This document shows positions 35,685 through 45,618 of a stretch of 64,000 nucleotides of DNA, piece by piece. A model generated the notes under the pieces. It saw only the letters and a list, made by a program, of their open reading frames with translations. It made no database searches and was not told where the DNA came from. The position numbers and the translations under genes were made by a program. Location of the stretch: contig NZ_PNFP01000012.1 of assembly GCF_002940685.1 (NCBI RefSeq), positions 124,001 to 188,000 of the forward strand. Direction: 5' to 3'. Position 1 is the stretch's first letter. Every line of letters starts with the position of its first letter. The stretch comes from Ensifer adhaerens (lineage in GTDB: Bacteria > Pseudomonadota > Alphaproteobacteria > Rhizobiales > Rhizobiaceae).

Positions 35685-36881
35685 ATGACAACGTCCTTCT
35701 TCCGCACGGCGATCGTGCTTGGCCTGATCTCGGCGATCGGCCCCTTCGCTATCGACATGTATCTGCCGGCCCTGCCGTCGATCGGCAAGGATCTGGCGGC
35801 CGAGAACGGCGTGGTTCAGCTGAGCCTTTTGGCGTTCTTCATCTCCTTCGCCGTCTCGCAGCTGATCTACGGGCCGCTTTCCGATATCTGGGGCCGCAAG
35901 GCGCCGCTTTATCTCGGCATCGGTCTCTTCACCGTCGCCAGCATCGGCTGCGCCCTTGCCTCCGATATCGAAACCCTGATCGCCTTCCGCTTCCTGCAGG
36001 GGATCGGCGGTGCCGCCGGCATGGTCATTCCGCGCGCCGTGGTGCGCGACATGCACACCGGCGTCCAGGCGGCGAGGCTGATGTCGATGCTGATGCTCGT
36101 CTTCAGCATTTCGCCGATCCTGGCGCCGCTTGCCGGCAGCGCCGTCATCCAGTTCTACGGCTGGCGCGGTGTCTTCTTCGCGGTGACGATCGCCGCCTTC
36201 ATCGGCCTGATCCTGCTCTCGACGCAGTTGCAGGAGACCCGGCCGAAGAAGGACCGCGCCGACAGCAGCATCGCAAGCGCGCTTGCCGCCTACCGCCTGC
36301 TTCTGTCCGACCGCAACTTCCTGACGCTGACGTTCATCGGCGGCCTCGGCATTTCCGGGTTCCTCGTCTATCTCGCCAATTCGCCCTTCGTGCTGATCGA
36401 CCACTACGGGCTGACGCCGACGCAATACAGCATCGCCTTTTCGATGAACGCCGTGTCGTTCTTCGCGGTGTCGCAGGCAACTGGCTGGCTCGGGGAACGC
36501 TTCGGCCTGGTGCGGGTGATGCATCTTGCCGTCGGCGCCTTCGCGCTGACCATGGTCACGATGTTCGTCGTCATGAGCCTCGGCTTCAACCAGCTGCCGG
36601 TGATGGCCGCGTTCCTCTTCGTCGGCTATGGGGTGCTTGGCCTCGTCATCCCGACCTCGGCGGTGCTGGCGCTCGAAGACCACGGCGAGATCGCCGGCAC
36701 GGCTTCGGCGCTGATGGGCACGCTGCACTTCGTCACCGCCGCCGTCGCCATGGTGATTGCGAGCGTCTTTTTCGACGGAACGGCCCTGCCGATGGCAGGC
36801 GCCATCGCCGCTTGCGCGCTCGCCGCTTTCCTTTTGACTCAGGCAACGATCGGCCGTAGCCGGGTGGTCGCGGCGGAATAG
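35685..36881 (+). CDS. Bcr/CflA-family MFS multidrug efflux transporter
   Basis: A 398-residue inner-membrane transporter with about 12 membrane segments. Characteristic blocks are GPFAIDMYLPALPSIGKDL, the loop IYGPLSDIWGRKAPLYLG and RFLQGIGGAAGMVIPRAVVRD. Drug range is unknown (Bcr relatives export bicyclomycin, chloramphenicol or sulfonamides). It is probably repressed by the divergent TetR gene, with palindromes at 35521-35566. Confidence 0.93.
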   Translation: MTTSFFRTAIVLGLISAIGPFAIDMYLPALPSIGKDLAAENGVVQLSLLAFFISFAVSQLIYGPLSDIWGRKAPLYLGIGLFTVASIGCALASDIETLIAFRFLQGIGGAAGMVIPRAVVRDMHTGVQAARLMSMLMLVFSISPILAPLAGSAVIQFYGWRGVFFAVTIAAFIGLILLSTQLQETRPKKDRADSSIASALAAYRLLLSDRNFLTLTFIGGLGISGFLVYLANSPFVLIDHYGLTPTQYSIAFSMNAVSFFAVSQATGWLGERFGLVRVMHLAVGAFALTMVTMFVVMSLGFNQLPVMAAFLFVGYGVLGLVIPTSAVLALEDHGEIAGTASALMGTLHFVTAAVAMVIASVFFDGTALPMAGAIAACALAAFLLTQATIGRSRVVAAE

Positions 36882-36898
36882 AGACACGACGTCAATGC

Positions 36899-36926
36899 GA
36901 AGAGCCGCCCTCTCGGGCGGCTCTTC
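36899..36926. terminator. bidirectional terminator
   Basis: A perfect 12-bp stem (GAAGAGCCGCCC / GGGCGGCTCTTC) with a TCTC loop, between the convergent MFS and nrdF ends, followed by GTGTTTCTC. Confidence 0.85.
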
Positions 36927-36941
36927 GTGTTTCTCGCTTTC

Positions 36942-38118
<1,177 letters not shown>

Positions 38119-38150
38119 CTAGGGTGAGGGGCCGTTACTGGAATGCGAGG

Positions 38151-40304
38151 TTACAGCGCGCAGGACACGCAGCCCTGCACTTCCGTGCCGGACAACGCCA
38201 TCTGCCGAAGGCGGATGTAGTAGATGGTCTTGATGCCCTTTTTCCACGCGTGGATCTGGGCACGGTTGATGTCGCGGGTCGTTGCCGTGTCGCGGAAGAA
38301 CAGCGTCAGCGACAAGCCCTGGTCGACGTGCTGGGTGGCCGCCGCATAGGTGTCGATGATCTTCTCCGGCCCGATCTCGTAGGCGTCCTGGTAATAGTCG
38401 AGATTGTCGTTGGTCATGAAGGCGGCCGGATAATAGACGCGGCCGATCTTGCCTTCCTTGCGGATCTCGATCTTCGAGACGATCGGGTGGATCGAGGAGG
38501 TCGAGTGGTTGATGTAGGAGATCGAGCCGGTCGGAGGCACCGCCTGGAGGTTCTGGTTGTAGAGGCCGCCTTCCATCACCGCCCGCTTCAGCTCCAGCCA
38601 GTCTTCCTGCGTCGGGATGGCGATGCCGGCTTCCTCGAACAGGTCCTTCACCTTCTCGGTCTCGGGCAGCCATTCGGCTTCGGTGTATTTGTCGAAGTAT
38701 TCGCCCGACGCGTATTTCGAGTTTTCGAAACCCCTGAAGCTCACGCCCTTCTCGACGGCCAGTCGATTGGATGCCCGGATCGCGTGATAGGTCACGGTGT
38801 AGAAATAGATGTTGGTGAAATCGATGCCTTCGTCGGACCCGTAGAAGATGCGCTCGCGGGCGAGATAGCCGTGCAGGTTCATCTGGCCAAGCCCGATCGC
38901 ATGGCTGTCGTCATTGCCCTTCTCGATCGAAGGCACGGAGGAGATGTGGCTCATCTCGGAGACGGCGGTGAGGGCGCGGATCGAGGTCTCGATCGTCTGG
39001 CCGAAGTCCGGGCTGTCCATGGCAGCCGCGATGTTCAGCGAGCCGAGATTGCAGGAGATGTCCTTGCCCATGTGCTTGTAGGAGAGGTCGTCGTTGAATT
39101 CGCTCGCCTCGCTCACCTGCAGGATTTCCGAGCAGAGATTGCTCATGGTGATGCGGCCGGCGATCGGGTTTGCCCGGTTCACCGTGTCCTCGAACATGAT
39201 GTAGGGATAGCCGCTTTCGAACTGGATCTCGGCGATGACCTGGAAGAACTCGCGCGCCTTGATCTTTTTCTTGCGGATGCGGGCATCCTCGACCATCTCG
39301 CGGTACTTCTCGCTCACCGAGATCTCGGTGAAGGGCACGCCATAGACCTGCTCCACGTCATAGGGCGAGAACAGGTACATGTCCTCGTTGTTGCGGGCGA
39401 GCTCGAAGGTGATGTCGGGAATGACGACGCCGAGTGACAGCGTCTTGATGCGGATCTTCTCGTCGGCATTTTCGCGCTTGGTGTCGAGGAAACGCATGAT
39501 ATCGGGGTGGTGGGCGTGCAGGTAGACGGCACCGGCGCCCTGGCGCGCGCCCAGCTGGTTGGCGTAGGAGAAACTGTCTTCGAGCAGCTTCATGACCGGG
39601 ATGACGCCGGAGGACTGGTTTTCGATCTGCTTGATCGGCGCGCCCATCTCGCGGATGTTGGTGAGCGACAGCGCCACGCCGCCGCCGCGCTTGGAAAGCT
39701 GCAGCGCCGAATTGATCGCGCGGCCGATGCTCTCCATGTTGTCTTCGATCCGGAGCAGAAAGCAGGAGACGAGTTCGCCGCGACTCTTCTTGCCGGCGTT
39801 GAGAAAAGTCGGCGTCGCCGGCTGGAAGCGTCCGGAGATGATCTCGTCGACGAGATCGCGGGCAAGCCCTTCGTTGCCGCGCGCCAGCGTCATCGCCACC
39901 ATGCAGACCCTATCCTCGTAGCGCTCGAGGTAGCGCTTCCCGTCGAAGGTCTTCAGCGTATAGGACGTGTAGTATTTGAACGCCCCGAGGAAGGTCGGGA
40001 AGCGGAACTTCCTTGAATAGGCGTGGTCATAGAGATCGCGCACGAAGTTGAAGGAATACTGGTCGAGCACTTCCTGCTCGTAGTAGCCCTCCGTCACCAG
40101 ATAATCGAGCTTCTCGCGCAGGTTATGGAAGAACACCGTGTTCTGGTTGACGTGCTGGAGGAAGTATTGCTTCGCCGCCTGCCGGTCCTTGTCGAGCTGG
40201 ATCCGTCCCTCTTCGTCATAGAGGTTCAGCATCGCGTTCAGCGCATGATAGTCGAGCGCTGCTTCCGTCGCCTTCAAAGGGCGTTCGAGTGTTGTGACGT
40301 CCAA
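38151..40304 (-). CDS. nrdE: class Ib ribonucleotide reductase alpha subunit
   Basis: 717 residues, normal for NrdE. Contains the ATP-cone-poor class Ib N-terminus ([20 protein letters not shown]), the catalytic core ([60 protein letters not shown]) and the redox C-terminus GCVSCAL. A TTG codon at 40304 is the likely start: it gives the usual length and the preceding GGAACGATT suits initiation. Its start overlaps the nrdI end by 31 bases. A longer open frame runs upstream through nrdI and nrdH but is not used. Confidence 0.95.
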   Translation of the reverse strand: MDVTTLERPLKATEAALDYHALNAMLNLYDEEGRIQLDKDRQAAKQYFLQHVNQNTVFFHNLREKLDYLVTEGYYEQEVLDQYSFNFVRDLYDHAYSRKFRFPTFLGAFKYYTSYTLKTFDGKRYLERYEDRVCMVAMTLARGNEGLARDLVDEIISGRFQPATPTFLNAGKKSRGELVSCFLLRIEDNMESIGRAINSALQLSKRGGGVALSLTNIREMGAPIKQIENQSSGVIPVMKLLEDSFSYANQLGARQGAGAVYLHAHHPDIMRFLDTKRENADEKIRIKTLSLGVVIPDITFELARNNEDMYLFSPYDVEQVYGVPFTEISVSEKYREMVEDARIRKKKIKAREFFQVIAEIQFESGYPYIMFEDTVNRANPIAGRITMSNLCSEILQVSEASEFNDDLSYKHMGKDISCNLGSLNIAAAMDSPDFGQTIETSIRALTAVSEMSHISSVPSIEKGNDDSHAIGLGQMNLHGYLARERIFYGSDEGIDFTNIYFYTVTYHAIRASNRLAVEKGVSFRGFENSKYASGEYFDKYTEAEWLPETEKVKDLFEEAGIAIPTQEDWLELKRAVMEGGLYNQNLQAVPPTGSISYINHSTSSIHPIVSKIEIRKEGKIGRVYYPAAFMTNDNLDYYQDAYEIGPEKIIDTYAAATQHVDQGLSLTLFFRDTATTRDINRAQIHAWKKGIKTIYYIRLRQMALSGTEVQGCVSCAL

Positions 40305-40690
40305 AATCGTTCCATCCCGTTTTTGACATTGGCGACGTCCTCGTCGGTCCCGAGCAGCTCGAACCGGTAGAGATAGGGCACCTGGCACTTGGCCGAGATC
40401 ACGTCGCCGGCGATCCCGTAGGTCGCCCCGAAATTGCTGTTGCCCGCGGCAATCACGCCGCGGATGTGAGAGCGGTTGCCCGCATCGTTCAGGAAGCGGA
40501 TCACCTGTTTCGGCACCGCACCACGGCCTTCGTCGCCGCAATAGGTCGGCACGACGAGCACAAAAGGCTCGGCAATGGTCAGCGGCTCCTTGCCTTCCTT
40601 GAGCGGGATGCGGGCCGCACGAAGGCCGAGCTTTTCGACGAAGCGATGGGTGTTTTCCGAGCGGCTGGAAAAATAGACGATCAGCCCCAT
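40274..40690 (-). CDS. nrdI: flavodoxin-like NrdI activase
   Basis: 138 residues of the NrdI family ([18 protein letters not shown] at the N-terminus, [17 protein letters not shown] near residue 80 as the FMN loop). NrdI supplies superoxide or a reduced flavin for activating the NrdF dimanganese site. It lies between nrdH and nrdE, and its end overlaps the nrdE start. Confidence 0.95.
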   Translation of the reverse strand: MGLIVYFSSRSENTHRFVEKLGLRAARIPLKEGKEPLTIAEPFVLVVPTYCGDEGRGAVPKQVIRFLNDAGNRSHIRGVIAAGNSNFGATYGIAGDVISAKCQVPYLYRFELLGTDEDVANVKNGMERFWTSQHSNAL

Positions 40691-40702
40691 CGCTTTCTCC
40701 CC

Positions 40703-40924
40703 TTAAGAAAGCGCGCTGATCATGTCCGGGCGGAAGCCGGCCCAATGCCGTTCCCCGGCGACGACCACCGGGACCTGGCGGTAGCCGAGACCCTGCACGA
40801 GTGCGAAGGCATCCGTGTCTTCGGAGATATCGACGATCCTGTAGTCGATGCCCTGGCGGTCGAGCGCGCGGGTGGTGGCAGTGCACTGGACGCAGGCGGG
40901 TTTGCTGTAGACGGTGATCGACAT
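40703..40924 (-). CDS. nrdH: NrdH glutaredoxin-like electron donor
   Basis: A 73-residue thioredoxin-fold protein with redox motif CVQC (about residues 11-14, [19 protein letters not shown]), and the family's QVPVVV and GFRPDMI blocks. It passes electrons from thioredoxin reductase to NrdE. GAGGAACCC precedes ATG 40924. First gene of nrdHIEF. Confidence 0.95.
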   Translation of the reverse strand: MSITVYSKPACVQCTATTRALDRQGIDYRIVDISEDTDAFALVQGLGYRQVPVVVAGERHWAGFRPDMISALS

Positions 40925-41330
40925 GGGTTCCTCGTGAGGGTCTGGCAAATGGGCGCAAAAAGTCGTCGGGTCGCGCGAACGCGAGCCGCGGTGTTGGCGA
41001 TTGGACACGAAACATCGCTCCCCGGTCGCCTCGACCGGAGTTGACGTCGTCAAGCTGGCCCAGGGTCGGTTACGCAACCGGGTCGGCTCGTTTTGCTCGG
41101 GCGCTCAGGAAACCCGCGGATGCGGGTTTTCAAGGCGCGGCCTTTCGATCAGGCGCGCAACAACGCGCACCCGTCCGCAGAAGGTGGATCTGAACTGGAA
41201 GAAACTGACATGACTTCACCCCGAAGCTATCGACAGGCTGCCGGGGAGATGTCGAGACGATCGAGCAGGTTCATCCTGCCGCAATACTCAACCCCTCCGG
41301 ACACCCCGCCCGTGGACGTTTGGTGATCGA
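40925..41330 (-). other. long nrdHIEF leader downstream of the riboswitch
   Basis: About 400 bases of transcribed leader between the riboswitch and nrdH. It holds a hairpin AAACCCGC-ATCC-GCGGGTTT (41111-41130 region) and short minus-strand open frames with ATGs near 41260 and 41212 (about 15 and 20 codons). Whether any is translated is unknown. No annotated gene is supported here. Confidence 0.4.
41298..41320 (-). promoter_or_regulatory. riboswitch expression-platform sequence (nrd copy)
   Basis: A 23-base segment identical to one at 44936-44958, 10 bases past the B12 box. On the minus strand it contains CACGGGCGGGGTGTCC, which could pair with the CCCCCGC of the aptamer core and so act as the switching arm (inference). 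Confidence 0.5.
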
Positions 41331-41521
41331 GGCAGGTCTCCTGGCTTACGGGTCAAAGCTTCCATCCCGACCTTCCCGAGGCCTCATGCCTCAGTGGTCC
41401 AATTCCGGACAGTCGCTCGCCGTCTACAGTTGCGGGGGCAGCTACGGCATAGCCTGAGCGGAAACCCGCCGGCGCACCGTATTCCCGTCTTAGCTCCCAA
41501 TCCTTGCGAATCGGAAGAACC
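41331..41521 (-). promoter_or_regulatory. cobalamin riboswitch upstream of nrdHIEF
   Basis: On the minus strand: GGTTC near the 5' end, GGGAATACGGTGCG, the core GCTGCCCCCGCAACTGTA, CCACTG, then the B12 box AAGCCAGGAGACCTGCC at 41331-41347. The order and spacing match the adenosylcobalamin aptamer. It should repress the B12-independent class Ib reductase when cobalamin is plentiful, leaving NrdJ (class II) to work. Confidence 0.95.
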
Positions 41522-41525
41522 TCGA

Positions 41526-41562
41526 ACACTAGATATAGTATCTCATCGCAAATTTGCGTCAA
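41526..41562 (-). promoter_or_regulatory. nrd promoter with NrdR box and palindrome
   Basis: ATACTATATCTAGTGT on the minus strand (41526-41541) matches 14 of 16 positions of the NrdR box ACACTATATATAGTGT and covers the likely -10. TTGACG (41557-41562) is a -35 candidate. A perfect 12-bp palindrome CGCAAATTTGCG (41547-41558) lies between. So transcription start and riboswitch may both control nrdHIEF. Confidence 0.6.
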
Positions 41563-41704
41563 TAGGTTCCGTGTGCCGGCGGTGGGGGCAAGAGGGTGAT
41601 TTCTTTTGCAGTGTGGATAACGGGGAGTAAACGGGCCTTTGGCACCAAGGCTGTGGATAGGGCGCCCGTGCCGCGATCCGCATCGTGCGGACGTCCCCAT
41701 TCCA

Positions 41705-42499
41705 TCAGGCAGCGAAAGCGGCCACGGGCCGGTTGTCCCCGTCGACGGCGACCATGACGAAAGTTCCGGCAACGGTCCGCTGTCGACGGCCGGTGAGGAG
41801 TTCCTCCGACCAGAGTTCGACCTCGACAGTGGCCGAACTGCGACCCGTCCGCACAATGCGGGCGACGGGTTCGATGATCGAACCGATCATGATCCGGTGC
41901 TTGAAGTCCATGCCGGTGCAGGAGGCAAGCACGGTCGTCCGGCGGCTCCGGCGCGTCGCGACGACAAAGGCCGCCTTGGTCATCTGCGCAAGGGCGTCGC
42001 CGCCGAACATGGCGCCGAAGCTGTTGGCCTGATCGGGAAAGACAATGTCGACCATGCGGAGCGTGCCCGCCGCTTCGGGTACGGTCCTTGTTCGATCGAG
42101 CGGCGGCAAGATCCAATCCGCTTGATCGGTACCGGGCATGGCGACCATGGTGAACGTGCCCCGGCTGCAGAAGTGGCGGCTGCCCGTGGCGATGTCTTCG
42201 GCAAGCATCTCGATCTCAACCACCATCGAACGTCGCCCGACCCGCGCCGGGCGGCCGGTGAAACAGACGATCTGGCCGATGCGCGCGGGGGCCTGAAAGT
42301 CGATCCGATCGCAGGACGCGGTCACGAAGGGGACGCGACCGTGACGGGTGGCGACGATGAAGGCGATCCGGTCCATGAGCGCGAGACCGGCGCCGCCGAA
42401 GAGCGTGCCATGGTGATTGGTATCGCCGGGAAACACGATGTCGATGAGGGTGGCAGGCGCCGAGGTTCTCCCCGGCGCCGTCTCAGTGTGGTCGATCAT
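41705..42499 (-). CDS. double-hotdog acyl-CoA thioesterase
   Basis: A 264-residue protein made of two hotdog domains. Domain 1 has FPGDTNHHGTLFGGAGLALM with D in LMDRIA; domain 2 has FPDQANSFGAMFGGDALAQM but T where that Asp should be (QMTKAA). This pattern fits a YciA/Acot7-type thioesterase in which perhaps only one composite active site works. Its ATG overlaps the metE stop (ATGA, 42496-42499), so it is co-translated with metE and under the same cobalamin riboswitch. The acyl-CoA substrate is unknown; see findings. Confidence 0.88.
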   Translation of the reverse strand: MIDHTETAPGRTSAPATLIDIVFPGDTNHHGTLFGGAGLALMDRIAFIVATRHGRVPFVTASCDRIDFQAPARIGQIVCFTGRPARVGRRSMVVEIEMLAEDIATGSRHFCSRGTFTMVAMPGTDQADWILPPLDRTRTVPEAAGTLRMVDIVFPDQANSFGAMFGGDALAQMTKAAFVVATRRSRRTTVLASCTGMDFKHRIMIGSIIEPVARIVRTGRSSATVEVELWSEELLTGRRQRTVAGTFVMVAVDGDNRPVAAFAA

Positions 42500-44850
42500 G
42501 CGCCGACGGACCCGCGTGGCGGAGCCGTTGGCCTCTGGCGCAGCGCCTTTGCTGCTGCGACCATGTTGACGAGCGCCGGCCGCGTCTCTTCCCAGCGCCG
42601 GGTCTTCAACCCGCAATCCGGATTGACCCAGATCTGGTCCGGCGTGAGGCCCTCGGTCGCTTTTTCGATGAGATGCACCATTTCCTCGACGCCGGGCACC
42701 CGTGGCGAATGGATGTCGTAGACGCCCGGGCCGATTTCGTTCGGATAGGCCCGCCCGGTGAAGGCTCCGAGCAGTTCCATCTTCGATCGCGATGTCTCGA
42801 TGGAGATGACGTCGGCATCCATCGCCGCGATCGCGGCCATGATGTCGTTGAACTCCGAGTAGCACATATGGGTGTGGATCTGGGTTGCATCGCCCACGCC
42901 GGCTGCGCTGAGACGGAAGCACTCCACCGCCCAGTCGAGATAGGCCTTGCGATCGGCCTTTCGCAGCGGCAGGCCTTCGCGCAGTGCCGGTTCGTCGATC
43001 TGGATGATGGCGATGCCGGCGGCCTCGAGATCGCAGACCTCATCGCGCAGCGCCAGCGCGATCTGCCGGCACACAACGGAACGTGGCAGGTCGTCGCGCA
43101 CGAAGGACCATTGCAGCATGGTGACCGGACCTGTCAGCATGCCCTTGACCGGGCGATCGGTCAGCGACTGCGCGAAGGTCGCCCACTCGACCGTCATCGG
43201 GTTCGGTCGCGAAACGTCGCCGAAGATGACAGGTGGACGCACGCAGCGCGATCCGTAGCTCTGCACCCAGCCGCTCTGGGTGAAGGCGTAGCCCGAGAGC
43301 TGCTCGCCAAAGTACTGCACCATGTCGTTGCGCTCGAACTCGCCGTGAACGAGCACGTCGATGCCGACCTCTTCCTGCCAGCGCACTGCCTGCTCGGTTT
43401 CTCGGCGAAGATAGGCGACATAATCGACATAGCTGAGCTCGCCTTTGGCATGCAGCGCGCGGGCCTGCCGGACCTCCGATGTCTGTGGGAAGGAACCGAT
43501 CGTCGTCGTCGGGAAGAGCGGCAATGACAGCTTCTTCGCCTGCAGTGCCCGGCGGTGCGCGAACGGGGATTGCCGCTTGCTATGCGCATCCGTCAGCGCT
43601 TTCAAGCGCCCGGCGACCAGGGGATCATGGATCCTGAGGGAGGTGAGCCTCGCCCGGGCAGCCGCGATCGAGGCGGTGAAGACGTGCTCCGGATTGGCAA
43701 GCCCCGGTTCGAAGGCGCTGGCAAGCAGGCTGAGTTCGTCGAGTTTCTGCGTGGCGAAGGCGAGCCAGGAGGACAGTTCCGGATCGAGCGCACGCTCCAG
43801 GTCGAGATCGATAGGCACGTGCAGCAGTGAGCATGAAGGTGCGAGTTCGATGCGGTCGCGGCCGTGGGCCGAAATCAGGGGCTGCAGACGGCGGAACAGG
43901 CCGGCCAGATCGGTCCGCCAGATGTTGCGGCCGTCAATGATACCGAGCGACAGCACCCGGTCCGCCGGAGCCGACCGGATGAGCGTGTCGACCTGCTGCG
44001 GGGCGCGTACGAGATCGACATGCAGCCCGGCGACCGGCAGCGCCAGTGCCGCTGCCGCGTTGTCGCCGATCGAGCCGAAATAGGTCGCAAGCATGATCTT
44101 GAGGCCGGGCACGTCGGTCCCAAATGTGCGGTAGGCAAGATCGAGGGCGCGACGGTCGTTGCCCGTGAGATCGAGCGCCAGGCAGGGCTCGTCGATCTGG
44201 ACCCAATCGGCGCCGGCGTCCGCAAGCTCCGCCAGGACCCGCACGTAAACGGGCAGCAGCCGTTCGATCAGGTCGATCGGATCGAAGTCGCCGTCCTTCG
44301 ATTTGCCGAGCTTCAGCAGTGACACCGGGCCGATGAGCACCGGGCGTGTGCGGTAGCCGAGCGCTTGAGCCTCCAGAAAGGCTTCCAGTGGGCGATTGCA
44401 GGTGAGCTCGAAGTGCTGATCCGTGTCGAACTCGGGCACCATGTAGTGATAGTTGGTGTCGAACCACTTGGTCATTTCGAGAGCTGGGACACCGCTGCCG
44501 CCTCCCGAATGGGTGCAGCCGGCGGCGCACGGCGTGTCGGCCGCGCCGCGCGCCATGGCAAAATAGGTGTCGAGATCGACCGGGCCGCCCGTCCACCCAT
44601 AGGCCGGCGGAATTGCCCCGACAAGCACGGCGGTATCGAGCACGTGGTCATAGAAGGAGAAGTCGTTGGACGGGATGACGTCGATGCCGCGTGCTTTCTG
44701 TGCGGCCCAGTTTTCGGCGCGGAGCCTGGCTCCGGTGCCGAGAAGTTCGTCGCGGCTCGCCTTTCCGGCCCAATAGCGTTCGAGCGCGAATTTCAGTTCG
44801 CGACGGCGGCCGATGCGCGGGAAACCGAGATTGGCAGTCTTGATGGTCAT
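42496..44850 (-). CDS. metE: cobalamin-independent methionine synthase
   Basis: A 784-residue MetE, which transfers a methyl group from 5-methyltetrahydropteroyltri-glutamate to homocysteine without B12. The N-terminal half begins TANLGFPRIGRRRELKFALE. The C-terminal catalytic half carries zinc ligands in HMCYSEF (His, Cys) and NPDCGLKTR (Cys), with DVISIETSRS supplying Glu. AAGGAA immediately precedes ATG 44850. The 118-base leader after the riboswitch at 44968-45155 holds the platform element. It overlaps the thioesterase gene by 4 bases. Confidence 0.97.
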   Translation of the reverse strand: MTIKTANLGFPRIGRRRELKFALERYWAGKASRDELLGTGARLRAENWAAQKARGIDVIPSNDFSFYDHVLDTAVLVGAIPPAYGWTGGPVDLDTYFAMARGAADTPCAAGCTHSGGGSGVPALEMTKWFDTNYHYMVPEFDTDQHFELTCNRPLEAFLEAQALGYRTRPVLIGPVSLLKLGKSKDGDFDPIDLIERLLPVYVRVLAELADAGADWVQIDEPCLALDLTGNDRRALDLAYRTFGTDVPGLKIMLATYFGSIGDNAAAALALPVAGLHVDLVRAPQQVDTLIRSAPADRVLSLGIIDGRNIWRTDLAGLFRRLQPLISAHGRDRIELAPSCSLLHVPIDLDLERALDPELSSWLAFATQKLDELSLLASAFEPGLANPEHVFTASIAAARARLTSLRIHDPLVAGRLKALTDAHSKRQSPFAHRRALQAKKLSLPLFPTTTIGSFPQTSEVRQARALHAKGELSYVDYVAYLRRETEQAVRWQEEVGIDVLVHGEFERNDMVQYFGEQLSGYAFTQSGWVQSYGSRCVRPPVIFGDVSRPNPMTVEWATFAQSLTDRPVKGMLTGPVTMLQWSFVRDDLPRSVVCRQIALALRDEVCDLEAAGIAIIQIDEPALREGLPLRKADRKAYLDWAVECFRLSAAGVGDATQIHTHMCYSEFNDIMAAIAAMDADVISIETSRSKMELLGAFTGRAYPNEIGPGVYDIHSPRVPGVEEMVHLIEKATEGLTPDQIWVNPDCGLKTRRWEETRPALVNMVAAAKALRQRPTAPPRGSVGA

Positions 44851-44935
44851 TTCCTTACCCCGAAGGTTATGGGCAAGGCTTGAATGCGACGCAGCCGCGG
44901 CGCGAGAGCGATCCCGCGTCCTCAACGCGCCTCAT

Positions 44936-44958
44936 CGGACACCCCGCCCGTGGACGTT
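44936..44958 (-). promoter_or_regulatory. riboswitch expression-platform sequence (metE copy)
   Basis: Identical over 23 bases to 41298-41320 and at nearly the same distance (9 bases) from the B12 box. Such conservation outside the aptamer suggests a shared switching mechanism. Confidence 0.5.
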
Positions 44959-44967
44959 GTTCATCGC

Positions 44968-45155
44968 GGCAGGTCTCCTGGCTTGCGGGTCGTCGCGGAC
45001 CGTTCCGTCTTCCCGAGGCGTCTTCCTCAGTGACATCATCGAACGGCCGCTCTCCGCCTACAGTTGCGGGGGCAGCTCCGGCATGGGCGCTTTTGAAGGC
45101 GCCGTACCGAATTCCCTCTTAGCTCCGTCCCGCCGCAAGGCGGGCGAAGAACCAC
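44968..45155 (-). promoter_or_regulatory. cobalamin riboswitch upstream of metE
   Basis: On the minus strand: GTGGTTC, GGGAATTCGGTACG, core GCTGCCCCCGCAACTGTA, TCACTG, and B12 box AAGCCAGGAGACCTGCC at 44968-44984. The core and B12 box are identical to the nrd riboswitch; stems P3-P8 differ in sequence. It should switch metE and the thioesterase off when cobalamin is present. Confidence 0.96.
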
Positions 45156-45189
45156 GATGGGGCGACAATGCCCTGTCCTGGCCCTCCCG

Positions 45190-45504
45190 TCAATCGCATA
45201 AAGAAATGCTTATGTCTTTATTTTCTCCGGCCGACGCCCGCGGCGAGACCGCCGCGGCATGCGGCCTGTGCACGGGCTGGTGCCCGGGCGAGGCTTGCGG
45301 CTTGGTCGGAGTGTCCTCTTCCTCCGGCCAGTGCCATGGATCGGAGGCGTCGCCGACGCGCGCGCGGATGTGCTCCTGGTCTCGCGTCAGGCCGATGTCG
45401 CGGAGCTGGAACTCGTTGAAGCCATCGATGGCAACAGGAGCGCTGAGGGCGTTGCCGGCCCAGTTCAGGACATGGTAAATCGTTGATCGCACTGCCCTAA
45501 GCAT
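45190..45504 (-). CDS. DUF1127-domain protein
   Basis: 104 residues. The DUF1127 core is in WAGNALSAPVAIDGFNEFQLRDIGLTR (split, about 15-42), with the family's L-x-D-I-G-L turn; a polar tail follows (EEEDTPTKPQ, HRPHAAAVS). ATG 45504 has AGGA upstream. It is divergent from a GcvA-like LysR gene, exactly as at 158-1358. The tail is not found in the first copy. Role unknown. Confidence 0.85.
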   Translation of the reverse strand: MLRAVRSTIYHVLNWAGNALSAPVAIDGFNEFQLRDIGLTRDQEHIRARVGDASDPWHWPEEEDTPTKPQASPGHQPVHRPHAAAVSPRASAGENKDISISLCD

Positions 45505-45591
45505 TGCTATCCTCACTTCTCTGAAACGTCGTGTGTTCGCGAAAAAAGTGAGGGTTTTTGCTGCTTCGCGCAAAGCGATTTCTCGCATGCT

Positions 45592-45609
45592 GGCATAAAG
45601 AATGCTTAT
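45592..45609. promoter_or_regulatory. possible LysR operator (DUF1127/LysR region, copy 2)
   Basis: GGCATAAAGAATGCTTAT lies just before the LysR start. On the other strand it reads ATAAGCATTCTTTATGCC, sharing ATAAG, CATT and ATGC in the same order with ATAAGGCCATTTAATGC at 1054-1070 in the paralogous pair. It contains the palindrome ATAAAGAATGCTTAT. Confidence 0.35.
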
Positions 45610-45618
45610 CTCAGTTCC

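Noticed and set aside
40305-41015. Upstream extension of the nrdE reading frame
   Set aside because: It runs through nrdI and nrdH; NrdE length and homology begin at the TTG near 40304.
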